This document shows positions 36,826-46,942 of a stretch of DNA of 64,000 nt, in pieces (position 1 is the stretch's first letter; each line of letters begins with the position of its first letter). The translations under genes were made by a program, and so were the position numbers. The stretch lies in the NCBI GenBank assembly GCA_023313575.1, contig JAJTTP010000015.1, positions 868,001 to 932,000 on the forward strand, read 5' to 3'. Source of the DNA: Eutypella sp. D-1. Lineage: Eukaryota > Ascomycota > Sordariomycetes > Xylariales > Diatrypaceae. The notes below the pieces were generated by a model that saw only the letters and a program-made list of their open reading frames with translations, was not told where the DNA came from and searched no databases.

Positions 36826-37824
36826 TCAGCCCCTCCATGAGCGGGTGTCAACCTTCCGACTGCGGCGGAGGGCGGCGAGCTCGGGGTCCCAGGTGCCGGA
36901 GAAGAGGTCCTCGCACTCATCCTCGTCGTCGGAGTCGAAGACGACGGCGTCCAGGTCCACCTTGGGCCGCGCATCGCCGGCCTCCCTTTCGTGATCCTCC
37001 TTCCTCGGAGTGGGGGCGAGAGCGAAGAGGGGGTCCCTGCGGCGCTCGTCGACGGCGGGCCGGTCGGCGGGGGCGACGTCTTCCCAGGCGCGGTGGCGCA
37101 CGCAGCGCATGGTCTCGAGGATGAACTTGCCGATCTTGTACCGCTGGGACTCGTCCTTGGCGTCGACGTACTTCCAACCGACCCGGACGCCGCACGACGC
37201 GCAGCTGATGTCCGCCACCACGTGCGATCCCGTCGCGAGGTTCCGCGTCTCCGCCTTGCCCACCACCACGTTTAGCAGTTCGCTTCCTCCCCTGCTGCTG
37301 CTGCTGCGGGGGGGCTTCCGCTGGTGGGGTTGGTGAGGATCAACATCAAAAGGGCGATGGTTCCGGTCCGGCGGAGCCACCAGGTACGCCCGTCCCCACC
37401 GCCCCGTGAACCCCTTGCTCACGATCTGCGAGTCAAAGGCGAAGTCGACGCCGCACGCCGCGCAGCGGATAGTGTCGGGCTGGGTCTGCGTGAGTCTGGC
37501 GATGTGCACGGGATCCTCCTCGTCCGGGGCGGTGGTGGAGCCCCGGGAAGAGTCGAACGGGAACAGCGGCGGCGTCGGCGGGCGCTCGACGGGGCTCGAC
37601 GCCGCGGAGCCTGCCGGAGTGCTGCTCAGAGACGGCACGGCATGGTCACCAGGGGGCGAGCAACCGTAGTCGCGCGCGGTCGTGGAGCTCTGCCGTCGTC
37701 TGCTGCGAAACGGTATGGCGAAAGTGGGGAGTAGGTAGCTGACGAGCTTGGGCGCCGGCGGTTTATATGCCGACGCGGCCGTAGCGTCGGTGGCGCTGCT
37801 ACTACTCCTGCCTAGGGAGAACAT
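36826..37824 (-). CDS. Yippee-domain zinc-binding protein
   Basis: A single-exon gene of 332 residues. The Yippee fold is recognised by two CxxC pairs (Cys 121/124 in RCAACG and Cys 208/211 in ISCASCG) together with the family segments SKGFTGRWGRAYL, LLNVVVG, ETRNLATGSHVVADI, VGWKYVDAKDESQRYK and GKFILE. Yippee proteins are usually about 120 residues; here there is a 110-residue Ser/Pro-rich N-terminal extension, a 25-residue basic insert (about 152-180) between the beta strands, and a 90-residue charged C-terminal tail with FDSDDEDECED. The yeast relative is MOH1, whose function is poorly defined. The gene overlaps nothing and is convergent with DTD1. The ATG at 37824 is the first in frame. 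Confidence 0.9.
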   Translation of the reverse strand: MFSLGRSSSSATDATAASAYKPPAPKLVSYLLPTFAIPFRSRRRQSSTTARDYGCSPPGDHAVPSLSSTPAGSAASSPVERPPTPPLFPFDSSRGSTTAPDEEDPVHIARLTQTQPDTIRCAACGVDFAFDSQIVSKGFTGRWGRAYLVAPPDRNHRPFDVDPHQPHQRKPPRSSSSRGGSELLNVVVGKAETRNLATGSHVVADISCASCGVRVGWKYVDAKDESQRYKIGKFILETMRCVRHRAWEDVAPADRPAVDERRRDPLFALAPTPRKEDHEREAGDARPKVDLDAVVFDSDDEDECEDLFSGTWDPELAALRRSRKVDTRSWRG

Positions 37825-40800
37825 GGCGTGTGGTTTCGAATAATATAGGCATCAATGGTAGGCAGCTCTTACTCTTTTTTATCTCTCTACCTCTCCCCCT
37901 CGCTTTTAACTATCTCTTGAGTTCGTTCGTCGAGAGAGAGAGGAACTGGCACAGAAATCGACCAGCTACGATGAGCATGAACGGGTTATGTTTTTGAAGA
38001 CGTCGAAAAATAGAGGGAAAGAAGCCAAAATACGAAAGGTTATATCAATCCGAGTTGGGCCTCGAGAGGGGTTAAGACATCCAGTGTATTCTAAGTAAGT
38101 TACTCCAGGTACAAATATAGTTCATATAATTCCGACGTCATGCACTGGACCTGGACAGCGCTGCTGCGAGTGCGGGTTCGGGTAGGCAAGAGGCAAGCAG
38201 GTTGACGGGCTTATTGCCTACTTATTGTCCTCCTCTATGTACTTAAGTAATTTAAAAGACAAGGCGTTTGCGCGTATGTTATTCATAGATTATCATGGGC
38301 AATGCTATCATTACTTCTCATTCTGACTCGTGTGCATTTATTCGTTCTGTTCAAATTGGTCGGAACCGGCGGCGGTAACAGTCATTGAGCCCGAGTGGGG
38401 AAGAGGAGAGAAAAGGTTATCTAGGTAATAGAGTTTGAGAAAAGAAAGGTAAAAAAGGAGTTCAAACCCCAGTTGAGAGGTTTACTCGATTCATTGGGCA
38501 TAGAATGGCATGAGCGGCAAACAGGCAATCACGAGCCAAAGGTTGGGTCCCTGGGTCCCTGGGTCCCGTGGCCATCGCATCATCTAGGTAATGCTTCCAT
38601 TTGGGGGCTCACACTTGTCCAGGCTAGAGTGGCGCAGAAGAAAGTAAAGAAGAAACGATAGTTGGGTACAGTCTTAGAATAATAGGTAAGTCTCGGTAGG
38701 TTGTGATGGAGGGGTACCCTGCAGCTTCTGAGGCCTAAAATGGAAATGACTTGGAGGGTTGGATGTCCACCCAGAGTAGGTGTTGGAGGGGTCGGAGGGG
38801 TAAAGTGTACTCCTAGGCTTGTTTTCTATGTAAAAGTACATGATCGCATAATCTGGGTGAAGCCGTTGAGCTGGTGTAAAGTGGAAGCATTACCTGCCGG
38901 AATTTGGAGCCATTGCAATGGAACATATGGACTTAGAACAGACAAACAACCTTGATACATCTGTAAATCAGAGATCCATCCATAGAGATAAAGAGACTTG
39001 AACTACCCGTGGACCCCGTAGGCATCTGAGGTTCTTGCTAAAAGCGCCTAAGCAGTCTAACTATACCTCCTCCCGTCATTGATAGCCACTCTGCCACTTT
39101 AACTGCACTCCATTCAACTGCGACATCGTTGAACCCTGAATATGCAGCAATTTGTCAGGCAGTCGGCAAGTCGGGCACTCAGGCAGAGACTTCGTGCATA
39201 TATCTCTTCGACCGACCTCTTAGCGGCCGACACGATGGGGCGAGGGGGAATGGGCGTGCGTCTCTTGGCGGGGTGGGCTGCAGGAAGCCCGTTCAAGATT
39301 GTCGTTCAGACATCTTGTCGCGCTGGACGATGAATGAGTCCATGGATAAGCCAATGCAAATGCTCCGCGCTATGCGTGTTGTGAAACAGACAGTTTAAAT
39401 GTGAAATAGCCCCTCATCTCGATCACCCACTCGACCACTCAAAAATGCCGGACGGTCTGGTTAGCTGCTTACCTGCCTGCAGCCAGCCGTCAGTGGATCT
39501 TTTTTGTGGATGGAGCACGGCATCAGTCGGATATTCCGGTGCGGACCGGAGGAAACAGCTTTCGGCGTCGATTACCTCACGTTGCCTATCCTTCTTGAGC
39601 ACACACCCTCCACCTACGGACCAAAGCGATAATCTGGACATGAATGTGATACAATGACCTCTTCATAATGACTAGATTTCATTCAACCATTATACACATT
39701 TCGTAAGACCTTCGGCTATGTACATAACCAGATCAACACACCGCGAGTAAGCGGGCAAATAGCGGTGACTTACATATTGTTGAATTGGCCCTTTTCGGGT
39801 CTACTCCTAGGCTAGTGTACCGCGTTCAACAAAGTAGGTCCCAGCTGCCAGCCTCATCTTCGACCGCCTTATCTCTTTAATCTAGGATCCTCTGCCTCTA
39901 TCTACAGTGTGAGCTCATGCCCGCCTGGGAAGGGCACCTGGACTCGTGTGCTGCAAGAAATGTCTTAGATAATACATAAGTCCCCGGTGGCTCGAGCGGG
40001 TCAAAAATGATGGCTTTGGACTGGCAACTGGGTACCAGATATTCGGCCAGTGGATTTCCCAGGATGGTTCTAGAGGAGTGTCTATGACTCTTTTTGAATC
40101 CATGTTGTTCGATAATGATGTCCTTGTTAGTCAGCTTGATTCCCTATCACGATTTTGAAGCCCTTTCATCTCCCTTTCATCAGTAGACCCAGTCTGCCAG
40201 TTTGACAAACTGCAAGTTCTGAGGAAGTTAGTAAGCTTGAACGGATAGTCAGGTTCGTCCTAGTTCGAGGTGGAGACAAGTACAATACGCGACTGCTACT
40301 ACTACCTATGGGATTCCGTCGTAACAAAGCAATCTGTGCAACTCTTCTGCTTGTCTCATACAGACTGGCAATGTGCGAATCATTAAAACAAAAAGATAAA
40401 TCAACCGACCTATCAGGTTATTTCCCAAGCCCAATTGTACTTCCCATTGATGGATTACAGACCAGAAAAACGAACTGAAAAAAAGCAGACAAGGCAGCTT
40501 GGGCAGGTGCTTCTATCATTGGTTGCCAATGAGTTACGGCAAATCCGAGGCAGGGTGCACGTGATAGTGATACGATAGTGGCGCTAGCAGGCTAAGGCCC
40601 TTGCACAGATAAGATAGTGTAGACCCACCTAACAAACTAAGTGGTACCTTCCATGTCTTGGCATCTCCACTCCATGTGGGTCATTTCTAGAACTGGACTA
40701 ATTCTTTTTTTGGTATTTCTACAAGTGAAAACCACCCGCCCATTCCGACCGTTCTAGGTGTCTTTCTCTCTCAAATATCCATCAACCAACAAAACCATCA

Positions 40801-40910
40801 AACAGCCAAAACCACCAACCAAAAAATCAACCAAAATCAACGAAGAACATCATCCTTCACAACTCAGACGAATTCGAGTAATCAGACAGACCTGGATTCA
40901 ATCAGAAACA
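37825..40910. other. Intergenic region between divergent genes (Yippee and antizyme)
   Basis: No gene is recognised. The last 200 bases before 40911 are A/C-rich with repeated CCAA and AACC words, probably the unstructured 5' leader of the antizyme mRNA. A tandem repeat of GGGTCCCT lies near 38545-38567. Confidence 0.55.
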
Positions 40911-41978
40911 ATGGCGCCAATGAAACACCAAAGTAATTCGAATTGTAGTAGTAATTATGGCGAGGTAGTTGCCCGTCAGGTTAACGTCCTCGCCAGCTGC
41001 TACATCGTCGACCCTTCTGCCTCGTTGAAGGGTCTCCACTACTGCACTACCGGGGCTGCAGGTACGTCTTTTCCCTCTTTTTTTCCCTATTCGTATCCAT
41101 ATATTCGTATCGTAATAGACAACTGACATTGTGCCAACATAGGGGCCGAGTGGTATTCCTGAGGTCCCTATCTCAGGCTTACCATCCCCTCCGTCAAGTC
41201 CCCCCCTCGCGGCATTCACTTCCAACAACGAGCTGGCCCTGCAACCCAAGTCCAAGAAGTCCACCAGCTCGTCGTCGAACAGCCGCAATCACAACCGCAG
41301 CCGCCGAGGGGGGGCAGCACTCCAGATCAGGGAAGAATGTGAGAGGTTCTTCTGCGAGACCATGAAAACCGTGTTCCAGGGTGAGTGGAACTCGGCCAGT
41401 AATGGCTCCGTCCTGACGGGTGTTAACAACAACACCACCAACCACAACAACATGATCAACATCAACGGCGGCGCTCCGCTTACGCCGCCCGACGACTATC
41501 CCACTCCGCCGTCTTCGCTATCCTCTTCGTTCTCCTCCGTCTCCAACTACGACCTGCTTAATCGCATGCCGGTAAACGTTGACGGGTGGATGGAGTTCTG
41601 GGACTACGCCGGACGCACGAGTTTCCGAGCTTTCGTCGCCGATGACGCCAAGGAGAAGTCTCTGTTCGCATTCTTTGACAGTGGTCTTCTCAATGATAGG
41701 CGCGATCTCAAGCAAGCGTACGCAGTCTCACCCCTCATCTTTTGTTAACACTATACTAACAACCTCACAGACTCATTGCGCTGATTGAGCTGGCCGAGGG
41801 CCCTCTAGAGTGCACCCATGTCGTTCTTTGCCTGGACCGAGACATTCCCGAAGACGAAACCAAGGTTCTGATGAGAAGTCTCCGGTGGGCCGGTTTCGAG
41901 ATGACGACCCTGGACCACTGGGCCAAGGACGTCGATGTTGTCAGCAAGAAATGGCTGTTCATGGGTATGGAGGTCTAG
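40911..41978 (+). CDS. OAZ: Ornithine decarboxylase antizyme, expressed by +1 frameshifting
   Basis: Exons 40911-41061, 41143-41717 and 41771-41978. Frame 0 starts MAPMKHQSN and stops after 56 codons at a UGA (41160-41162) in the context TGG-TAT-TCC-TGA. A +1 shift over the T at 41160 opens a second frame (EVPISGLPSPP...) of 254 codons that continues through the last splice to the stop at 41976. Total product about 310 residues. The C-terminal half is the antizyme domain: WMEFWDYAGR, FAFFDSG, LIALIELAE, THVVLCLDRD, RWAGFEMTTLDHWA and the end WLFMGMEV. Antizyme binds ornithine decarboxylase, directs it to the proteasome without ubiquitin and inhibits polyamine uptake; polyamines stimulate the frameshift, closing a feedback loop. 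The UCC-UGA shift site is the same as in animal and fission yeast antizymes. The first intron lies 15 bases before the stop. A Ser/Asn-rich stretch (about residues 80-170) is fungal-specific. Confidence 0.93.
41157..41163 (+). promoter_or_regulatory. Programmed +1 ribosomal frameshift site (UCC-UGA-G)
   Basis: The sequence TCC TGA G. In frame 0 the ribosome meets UGA after the UCC serine codon; slipping forward by one base reads GAG next. No alternative intron fits between the two frames at this position: the exon runs unbroken from 41143 and the antizyme frame is open from 41161. Confidence 0.9.
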
Positions 41979-42786
41979 AGGGGGTGTCTGGCTTGATTCG
42001 GAAGGGGACGTCCCCCTCCCGTGTGTCTGCACTCACGCCCTCCCATTTTCCATCAATCCGGCGGAGTCCCAGGTCTTGCATCACCGCGTTTGCCTCTTCG
42101 TCTTTTAGGTTCTTTTTGCGGTAATGTGTTTTTTCTCTGGTCTGTATTCGGAAAAGCCGCGAACGGAGCAAGGATCGTTGCATCATTTTTTTTCCATCTT
42201 TCTATCCGGATATCATGCGTATGAGTATCAGAGTTCGGAATTGGCGTTTTGTGTTCAGGTTCATGGAGCCAGTCATAGCTAGTTTAGCCTGGGCCCCTTC
42301 GTGCCGCTTTTTTCGGTTATCCTTTCATGACGGCGGCAAAAAAGCGAAAAGCGAAGGCGCACGTACCCAGGCAAGGCATGATCATGATGCAGTAGCTATG
42401 AAGTGAATTGACAACCAAAATCATTTCGAGAAACACGCTCCCTCTCGTACCCATGTTGCCTGTGACGTATTTTGTTTTGAATCGTAGGTAACCTGACATG
42501 AACCGTCTACAATGAACGCCGCCCGCCTTGGGGATCAGACAAGAAAATAACCAGAATAATCATGGCCATGTAATGGTGACTTGCGTGCCCCGGTAGTATA
42601 ACGACTTCTCCATACGTACAATAACATTACATACATATGCTGCTATGTATGTACCCAGCCCCCCTTTTAACCCGCCCTTAAGAAAACAGAAATGTAGCCA
42701 TTGGGGAACGCTCGACTCTACTTTAAACCGTATACAACAACCCTCTTCCTCCAACGCCCCTTCCCCATCCTTTCCTTCCCCTTATC
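41979..42786. other. Intergenic region between convergent genes (antizyme and HIS7)
   Basis: 3' flanking DNA of both genes. The antizyme 3' side has several T runs (42129-42135, 42187-42193). No gene is recognised. Confidence 0.65.
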
Positions 42787-44481
42787 TCATAACTCGTGCT
42801 CGACCCTGCGGACCTCAAGGCCCCGCGAGGCAAGGTGGTCCTTAACCTGCGCAACGGTGTACTCGCCGCGGTGGAAGATGCCGGCGCCGAGGGCGGCGTC
42901 AGCGGTGGTGTTCTCGAAGACGTCGGCGAAGTGGGCGGGGTTCCCGGCGCCGCTGGAGGCGATGACGGGGATGCGGACGGCGGCTTTGACCTGACGGACG
43001 AGCTCGAGGTCGAAACCCGCGTTGCTGCCGTCGCGATCGATGGAGTTAAGCAGGAGCTCGCCGGCGCCGAGGGCCTCGACGGCCTGGGCGAGCTCCACGA
43101 CGTCGAGGTCCCGCGTCTCGCGGCCCCCGCGGATCGTGCACGCCCACCAGCAGTACTCCTCGCCGCGGGGGCCCGGAAACGCCGTCCGCACCGTGCAGTG
43201 GCGGGTAGCGTCGTCAGCGTTGGGGACATAGACGCGCTTGGGGTCGACGCTGACGACGACGGCCTGGCGGCCGTAGGCGCGCGAGATCTGCTCGATGGCC
43301 GTGTTGCCGAAGAGCCGACGTCCCGTGGCGAAGTACTCCTCGGCGGCGAGCACGGCGTCGCTGCCCACGGAGACCTTGTCCGCGCCGCTCCGGAAATACA
43401 TGGTAGCGATCTCGAGCGCGGACACCTCGCTGCCGTCCGCGTCCGACGTGTCGCGCACCCCGCCCCCCACCGTCAGCGGCACGAACACCGTCTCCGACGC
43501 CCGCCGCAGCACCTCCAGCATCGGCGCGTCTGCCAGCGGACAGTCCCGGAACGACGTGATGTTCAGGAACGTCACCTCGTCCGCCCCTTGCTCGTAGTAC
43601 CGCCGCGCCAGCTCCACGGGCTTGCCCAGGTTCCGCACCGAGCCCCGCCCGGGCGCCGCCCCGTCGCCGCCATTGTTATTGGTATTACTGGTATCGTCCT
43701 TCTCCCGCACATCGTACTGGTCGCCCTTGGTGACGACGAGGTCGCCCTGGTCGTTGGCGCGGACGTCGAGGCAGGCGATGACGCGGCGGGTGAGGCCGCC
43801 GGTGGGGACGGCCGGGCCGTCGCGATGTTGGACGACCTTGCCGAGGGTCTTTCGGGCGTTCTCGCCCTCGAGGAAGGCGCGCAGGAACCGCAGGCCGGCG
43901 ACACCGCTCTTCTCCGGGTGGAACTGGGTAGCGACGACATTGTCGCGGGCGAGGGCGCCGATGAAGACCTCGGCGCCGTAGGAGCCGGTGGCGACGGTCC
44001 AGCCGAGGGCCTCGAGCTCGCCCGCGACGTAGGTCTTTCGGTACGAGTGCACGTAGTAGTACTTGCTCGCGGGGCGCAGGTCGTAGAGGTCGCGGTCGCC
44101 GGCGTTGGCGCTGTTCCAGCCGATGTGGGGCACGGACTTGTCGGCGTCGTCGAAGGCCTCGAGACGGCCCGGGATCAGGCCCAGGCCGGGGTTGTCGAGG
44201 TCCTCGGTCGACCCCTCGAACAGGACCTGCTGGCCGACGCAGATGCCCATGAAGGGCTTGCCGGCGTCGATGTGGCGGCGCAGGGCGGGGACGAACCCGG
44301 CGCCGGACAGCTGGCTCATGCAGTGCCCGAAGTGGCCGACGCCGGGCAGGATCAGCTTGTCGGCCTTCTCGACGTCGGCGGGCTCCCGGATCCACTCCAC
44401 CGTGTACCCGACCTTCTCTATGGCGTTGACGAGGGAGCGCACGTTGCCGGCGACATAGTCGAGGAGGTATACTTTGGACAT
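42787..44481 (-). CDS. HIS7: Imidazole glycerol phosphate synthase, bifunctional glutaminase/cyclase
   Basis: A single-exon gene of 564 residues for the fifth step of histidine synthesis: glutamine-derived ammonia and PRFAR give imidazole glycerol phosphate and AICAR. The N-terminal HisH-like glutaminase (about 1-210) has the nucleophile Cys 81 in GICVGQQ, and His 188/Glu 190 in QFHPEKSG. The C-terminal HisF-like barrel starts at RRVIACLDVRAND (Asp 240 catalytic) and includes KPVELARRYYEQGADEVTF, FLNITSFRDCP, GGGVRD and the second catalytic Asp in NSIDRDG. Such fusion is normal for fungi and plants. A GNNGGD-like insert with several Asn near residue 270 is typical of the variable linker in the barrel. 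Divergent from the TFIIIC gene with 876 bases between starts; a consensus Gcn4/CPC1 site lies in this interval. Confidence 0.97.
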   Translation of the reverse strand: MSKVYLLDYVAGNVRSLVNAIEKVGYTVEWIREPADVEKADKLILPGVGHFGHCMSQLSGAGFVPALRRHIDAGKPFMGICVGQQVLFEGSTEDLDNPGLGLIPGRLEAFDDADKSVPHIGWNSANAGDRDLYDLRPASKYYYVHSYRKTYVAGELEALGWTVATGSYGAEVFIGALARDNVVATQFHPEKSGVAGLRFLRAFLEGENARKTLGKVVQHRDGPAVPTGGLTRRVIACLDVRANDQGDLVVTKGDQYDVREKDDTSNTNNNGGDGAAPGRGSVRNLGKPVELARRYYEQGADEVTFLNITSFRDCPLADAPMLEVLRRASETVFVPLTVGGGVRDTSDADGSEVSALEIATMYFRSGADKVSVGSDAVLAAEEYFATGRRLFGNTAIEQISRAYGRQAVVVSVDPKRVYVPNADDATRHCTVRTAFPGPRGEEYCWWACTIRGGRETRDLDVVELAQAVEALGAGELLLNSIDRDGSNAGFDLELVRQVKAAVRIPVIASSGAGNPAHFADVFENTTADAALGAGIFHRGEYTVAQVKDHLASRGLEVRRVEHEL

Positions 44482-45357
44482 GGTGGGTGGGTGGGTGAGT
44501 GAGTGTGGGCGGGTAGAAATGCGCGCCGCAACGGGTTTGCGACGGGGGGAACGAAGGTATTTATTATTATTTCTCTCTCTCTCTCTCTCTAGGTACTAAA
44601 GTGCACAGACAGATAGGAAAGAGTGGTTGTTATATCCAGAAGAAGTCAGTCTCCGGTGAGAATGTAAATAGATATATATATATGCCTGTCAGCAAGTTAT
44701 ATACCCTCTCTGTGTCGGCCATAGATAGCTTGATTATAATGGTATGGTCGATATCGTCAAGCCGGTAACCAGATCGGAGGAGGAAATTCTTTAAGTGAGT
44801 CAATGGTGAATTATTAATTCACGGCACTCGCAAAGAGTATCGAAGGAGCTAATTTAGGGTCAATTGATAGAGCTACCTACCTACCTACATACACCTAGGT
44901 AGGTATACATACCTAAGTATGGAGGGGTAATGAACAACCCCTCCATGCACGCATGCATGTACTGTACTGTACTATCTAGAGCTAGCTGGGTACTTATGCA
45001 GCTAAAGGAGTGCGATAGACCTGACATCAACCGCATTATCGGATTATGTACTTTAAAGTTGATGATAACCTTAGTTAGCTCCACGGGTGTACTTTTACAG
45101 GTACCTACCTGCCTGTAAATGCAATACAGGCAATACCTGGAAAACTACCTAGAAAACCTATCCAAACATCAACAACCCCATCGAGAGCAACAAAACAAAC
45201 GACGAGAAAAAAGTATAGCTGCAGTCAACCGAGGTCGTTTTCGTCCTTGCTGTCGTACAATAACCATCTGACCATCTGATCAACACGGTCCATCTTCCAT
45301 CAATGAACAGCCTCTACCCAACCAACCCCATCACAACGATACTCCAGCGTCGTCCAG
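44482..45357. other. Divergent promoter region of HIS7 and the TFIIIC gene
   Basis: No gene is expected here. It contains a CT dinucleotide run at about 44572-44591 near the HIS7 side, a TATA-like ATATATATAT at 44672-44682, a Gcn4-type site at 44796-44802, and a dense cluster of ACCTACC and CCTAGGTAGG words at 44876-44916. Confidence 0.7.
44796..44802 (-). promoter_or_regulatory. Gcn4/CPC1-type binding site upstream of HIS7
   Basis: TGAGTCA, which reads TGACTCA on the HIS7 strand, an exact match to the consensus bound by Gcn4 in yeast and CPC1/CpcA in filamentous fungi. It lies 315 bases upstream of the HIS7 start, as expected for general amino acid (cross-pathway) control of a histidine gene. 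Binding itself is inferred. Confidence 0.6.
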
Positions 45358-46942
45358 ATGGCTAGCAGCAGCAGCAACAGCAGCACCCACGTCCAGGGCG
45401 ACGGCGCCGGCGACGAACATGAATCCGAATGGGAGTACGAGTACTCCAACACAGAGACCGAGGTACATAACTTCCTATTCCTGCTTCTTTGGTCCTGGCT
45501 TTTCCCCCGACTGACGAGACCTGCCTCCCTGCCTGTCTATCTAGACATTCTACGTGACCCTCGACCTCTCCACCGCCGACTTCACCGGCCCCCACAAGAA
45601 CGTCGTCGGCAACGCCCGCACCGACTACCAAGGCAACCGTCTGACCGAGTCCGAGCGAATCCGCCGCAAGGCCCAAGACGCCAGTCCCACCGCCGCCGGT
45701 GACGAAGAAGAAGAAGGAGAAGAAGAAGGAGAAGAAGAAGACGGGCCAGACGCCCGCCAACAGCAAGGGCGGGCCGGATCGCGGAGTCCGGGGGGATACC
45801 GAGCTTCGGCGCAAAATGAGGAGGGCAACGACGACGACGAGGAACTCGACACCACCGCCGAGCTGTCCGAGAAGGTGCAGATTATGGAGCTCCACTCCCC
45901 GAGCCCCGTCATCTCCTACAAGGGCCGCGTCTACGAGGGCCAGTGGTCGCAGCACGTTGGCACGGAGTTTCTACTGACGCGCCGCGATAAAGACCGCGAT
46001 AACAACAGCAACGACAGCAACAGCAACAGCAACAGCAGCAACAATGGCGATCAAGGAAACTCCAACGCCAGCGCTAACGCCAACGCCCTCCCCGTAGTCC
46101 GACACCTAGAAAACGGCGTGGACCTACTCGCGGCCAGCAGCGCGCGCATCACAGTGACGCAGCGGGAGCCCCGCGAAATCGAGGACGAAGTAGTGGGCGG
46201 CCAACAACAGCAGCAGCAGCAGCAGCAGCAGAACCGAGAACGAGGTCTACCACCCCGGCGACAACGCCAGCGCCAGCGCGCGGCGGCCGCGGGGCTGTTA
46301 GCGCCCGACGAGCAGGAGGCGCTGGAGCGCTGGATCCCGCGGCCGGAGACGAAGCCGTCGGCGGCGCGCGTGGCGCAGAGCGGGTTCCTCGCGCGCCTGA
46401 TCGCCCTGAAGCGCCGCCGCGGCGACAGGGACGCCGTTCCCGTCCTCGTCAACGGCCACGTCCGCGACCTCTACGTCGGCGGCGCTCGGCGGCGCACCAC
46501 TGCCGACGGGGTGGTCAAGAGTAGTACTCATAAAACGAAGCCGAAGGGCGGTCGTCGTCCCGGCGTTGGCGGGAAGGGCGGCGCGCGGATTCAGGGCCGT
46601 GATCGGGATCACCGGGGACTACAACAACAACATCAGCATGGCGCGGGCGTCGGCGCTAACCCTATATCGCTATTATCAGGGACCGGCGGCGCTGCCCCCT
46701 CGCCCCCTATAGTTGCTGCTACGGCTACCGCTGAATCCACGCCCACGCCCGCGCGCTGGGACGACCTACGGGCCCCGGGAAGCGGAAGCGGCGGGCCTGC
46801 GAATGAGAACGAAGATGACGACGTGCGCATGGGCGGCGACGACGACCACGCAGGTGTGGATGTGGATAGGGGTGTGGATAGGGGCATCTTGGTCGGGGGA
46901 AAGACGCTGGACGACGACGCGATGAACGTTGACGAGGACTAA
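45358..46942 (+). CDS. TFIIIC triple-barrel domain subunit
   Basis: Exons 45358-45462 and 45545-46942 encode 500 residues. The N-terminal part SEWEYEYSNTETETFYVTLDLS, joined across the intron, and the segment KVQIMELHSPSPVISYKGRVYEGQW followed by GTEFLLTRR correspond to the triple-barrel domain of the TFIIIC tau-55/Sfc7-type subunit. TFIIIC binds internal promoters of tRNA genes and recruits TFIIIB for RNA polymerase III. A Glu/Lys-rich insert (about residues 85-125) splits the domain in the usual place, and an Asn/Ser-rich stretch (about 175-190) and a run of ten Gln (about 250-260) follow. The C-terminal half is basic, then acidic, and appears disordered, with RLIALKRRRGDRDAVPVLVNG a conserved-looking island. 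The start at 45358 is preceded by an overlapping 20-codon upstream frame (45303-45365). Confidence 0.85.

Noticed and set aside
41129..41365. 78-codon plus-strand frame overlapping the antizyme exon
   Set aside because: It is in the third frame, lacks the antizyme motifs, and starts before the splice acceptor.
42796..44502. 568-codon plus-strand frame opposite HIS7
   Set aside because: Antisense shadow produced by the GC-rich codons of HIS7; it has no family features.
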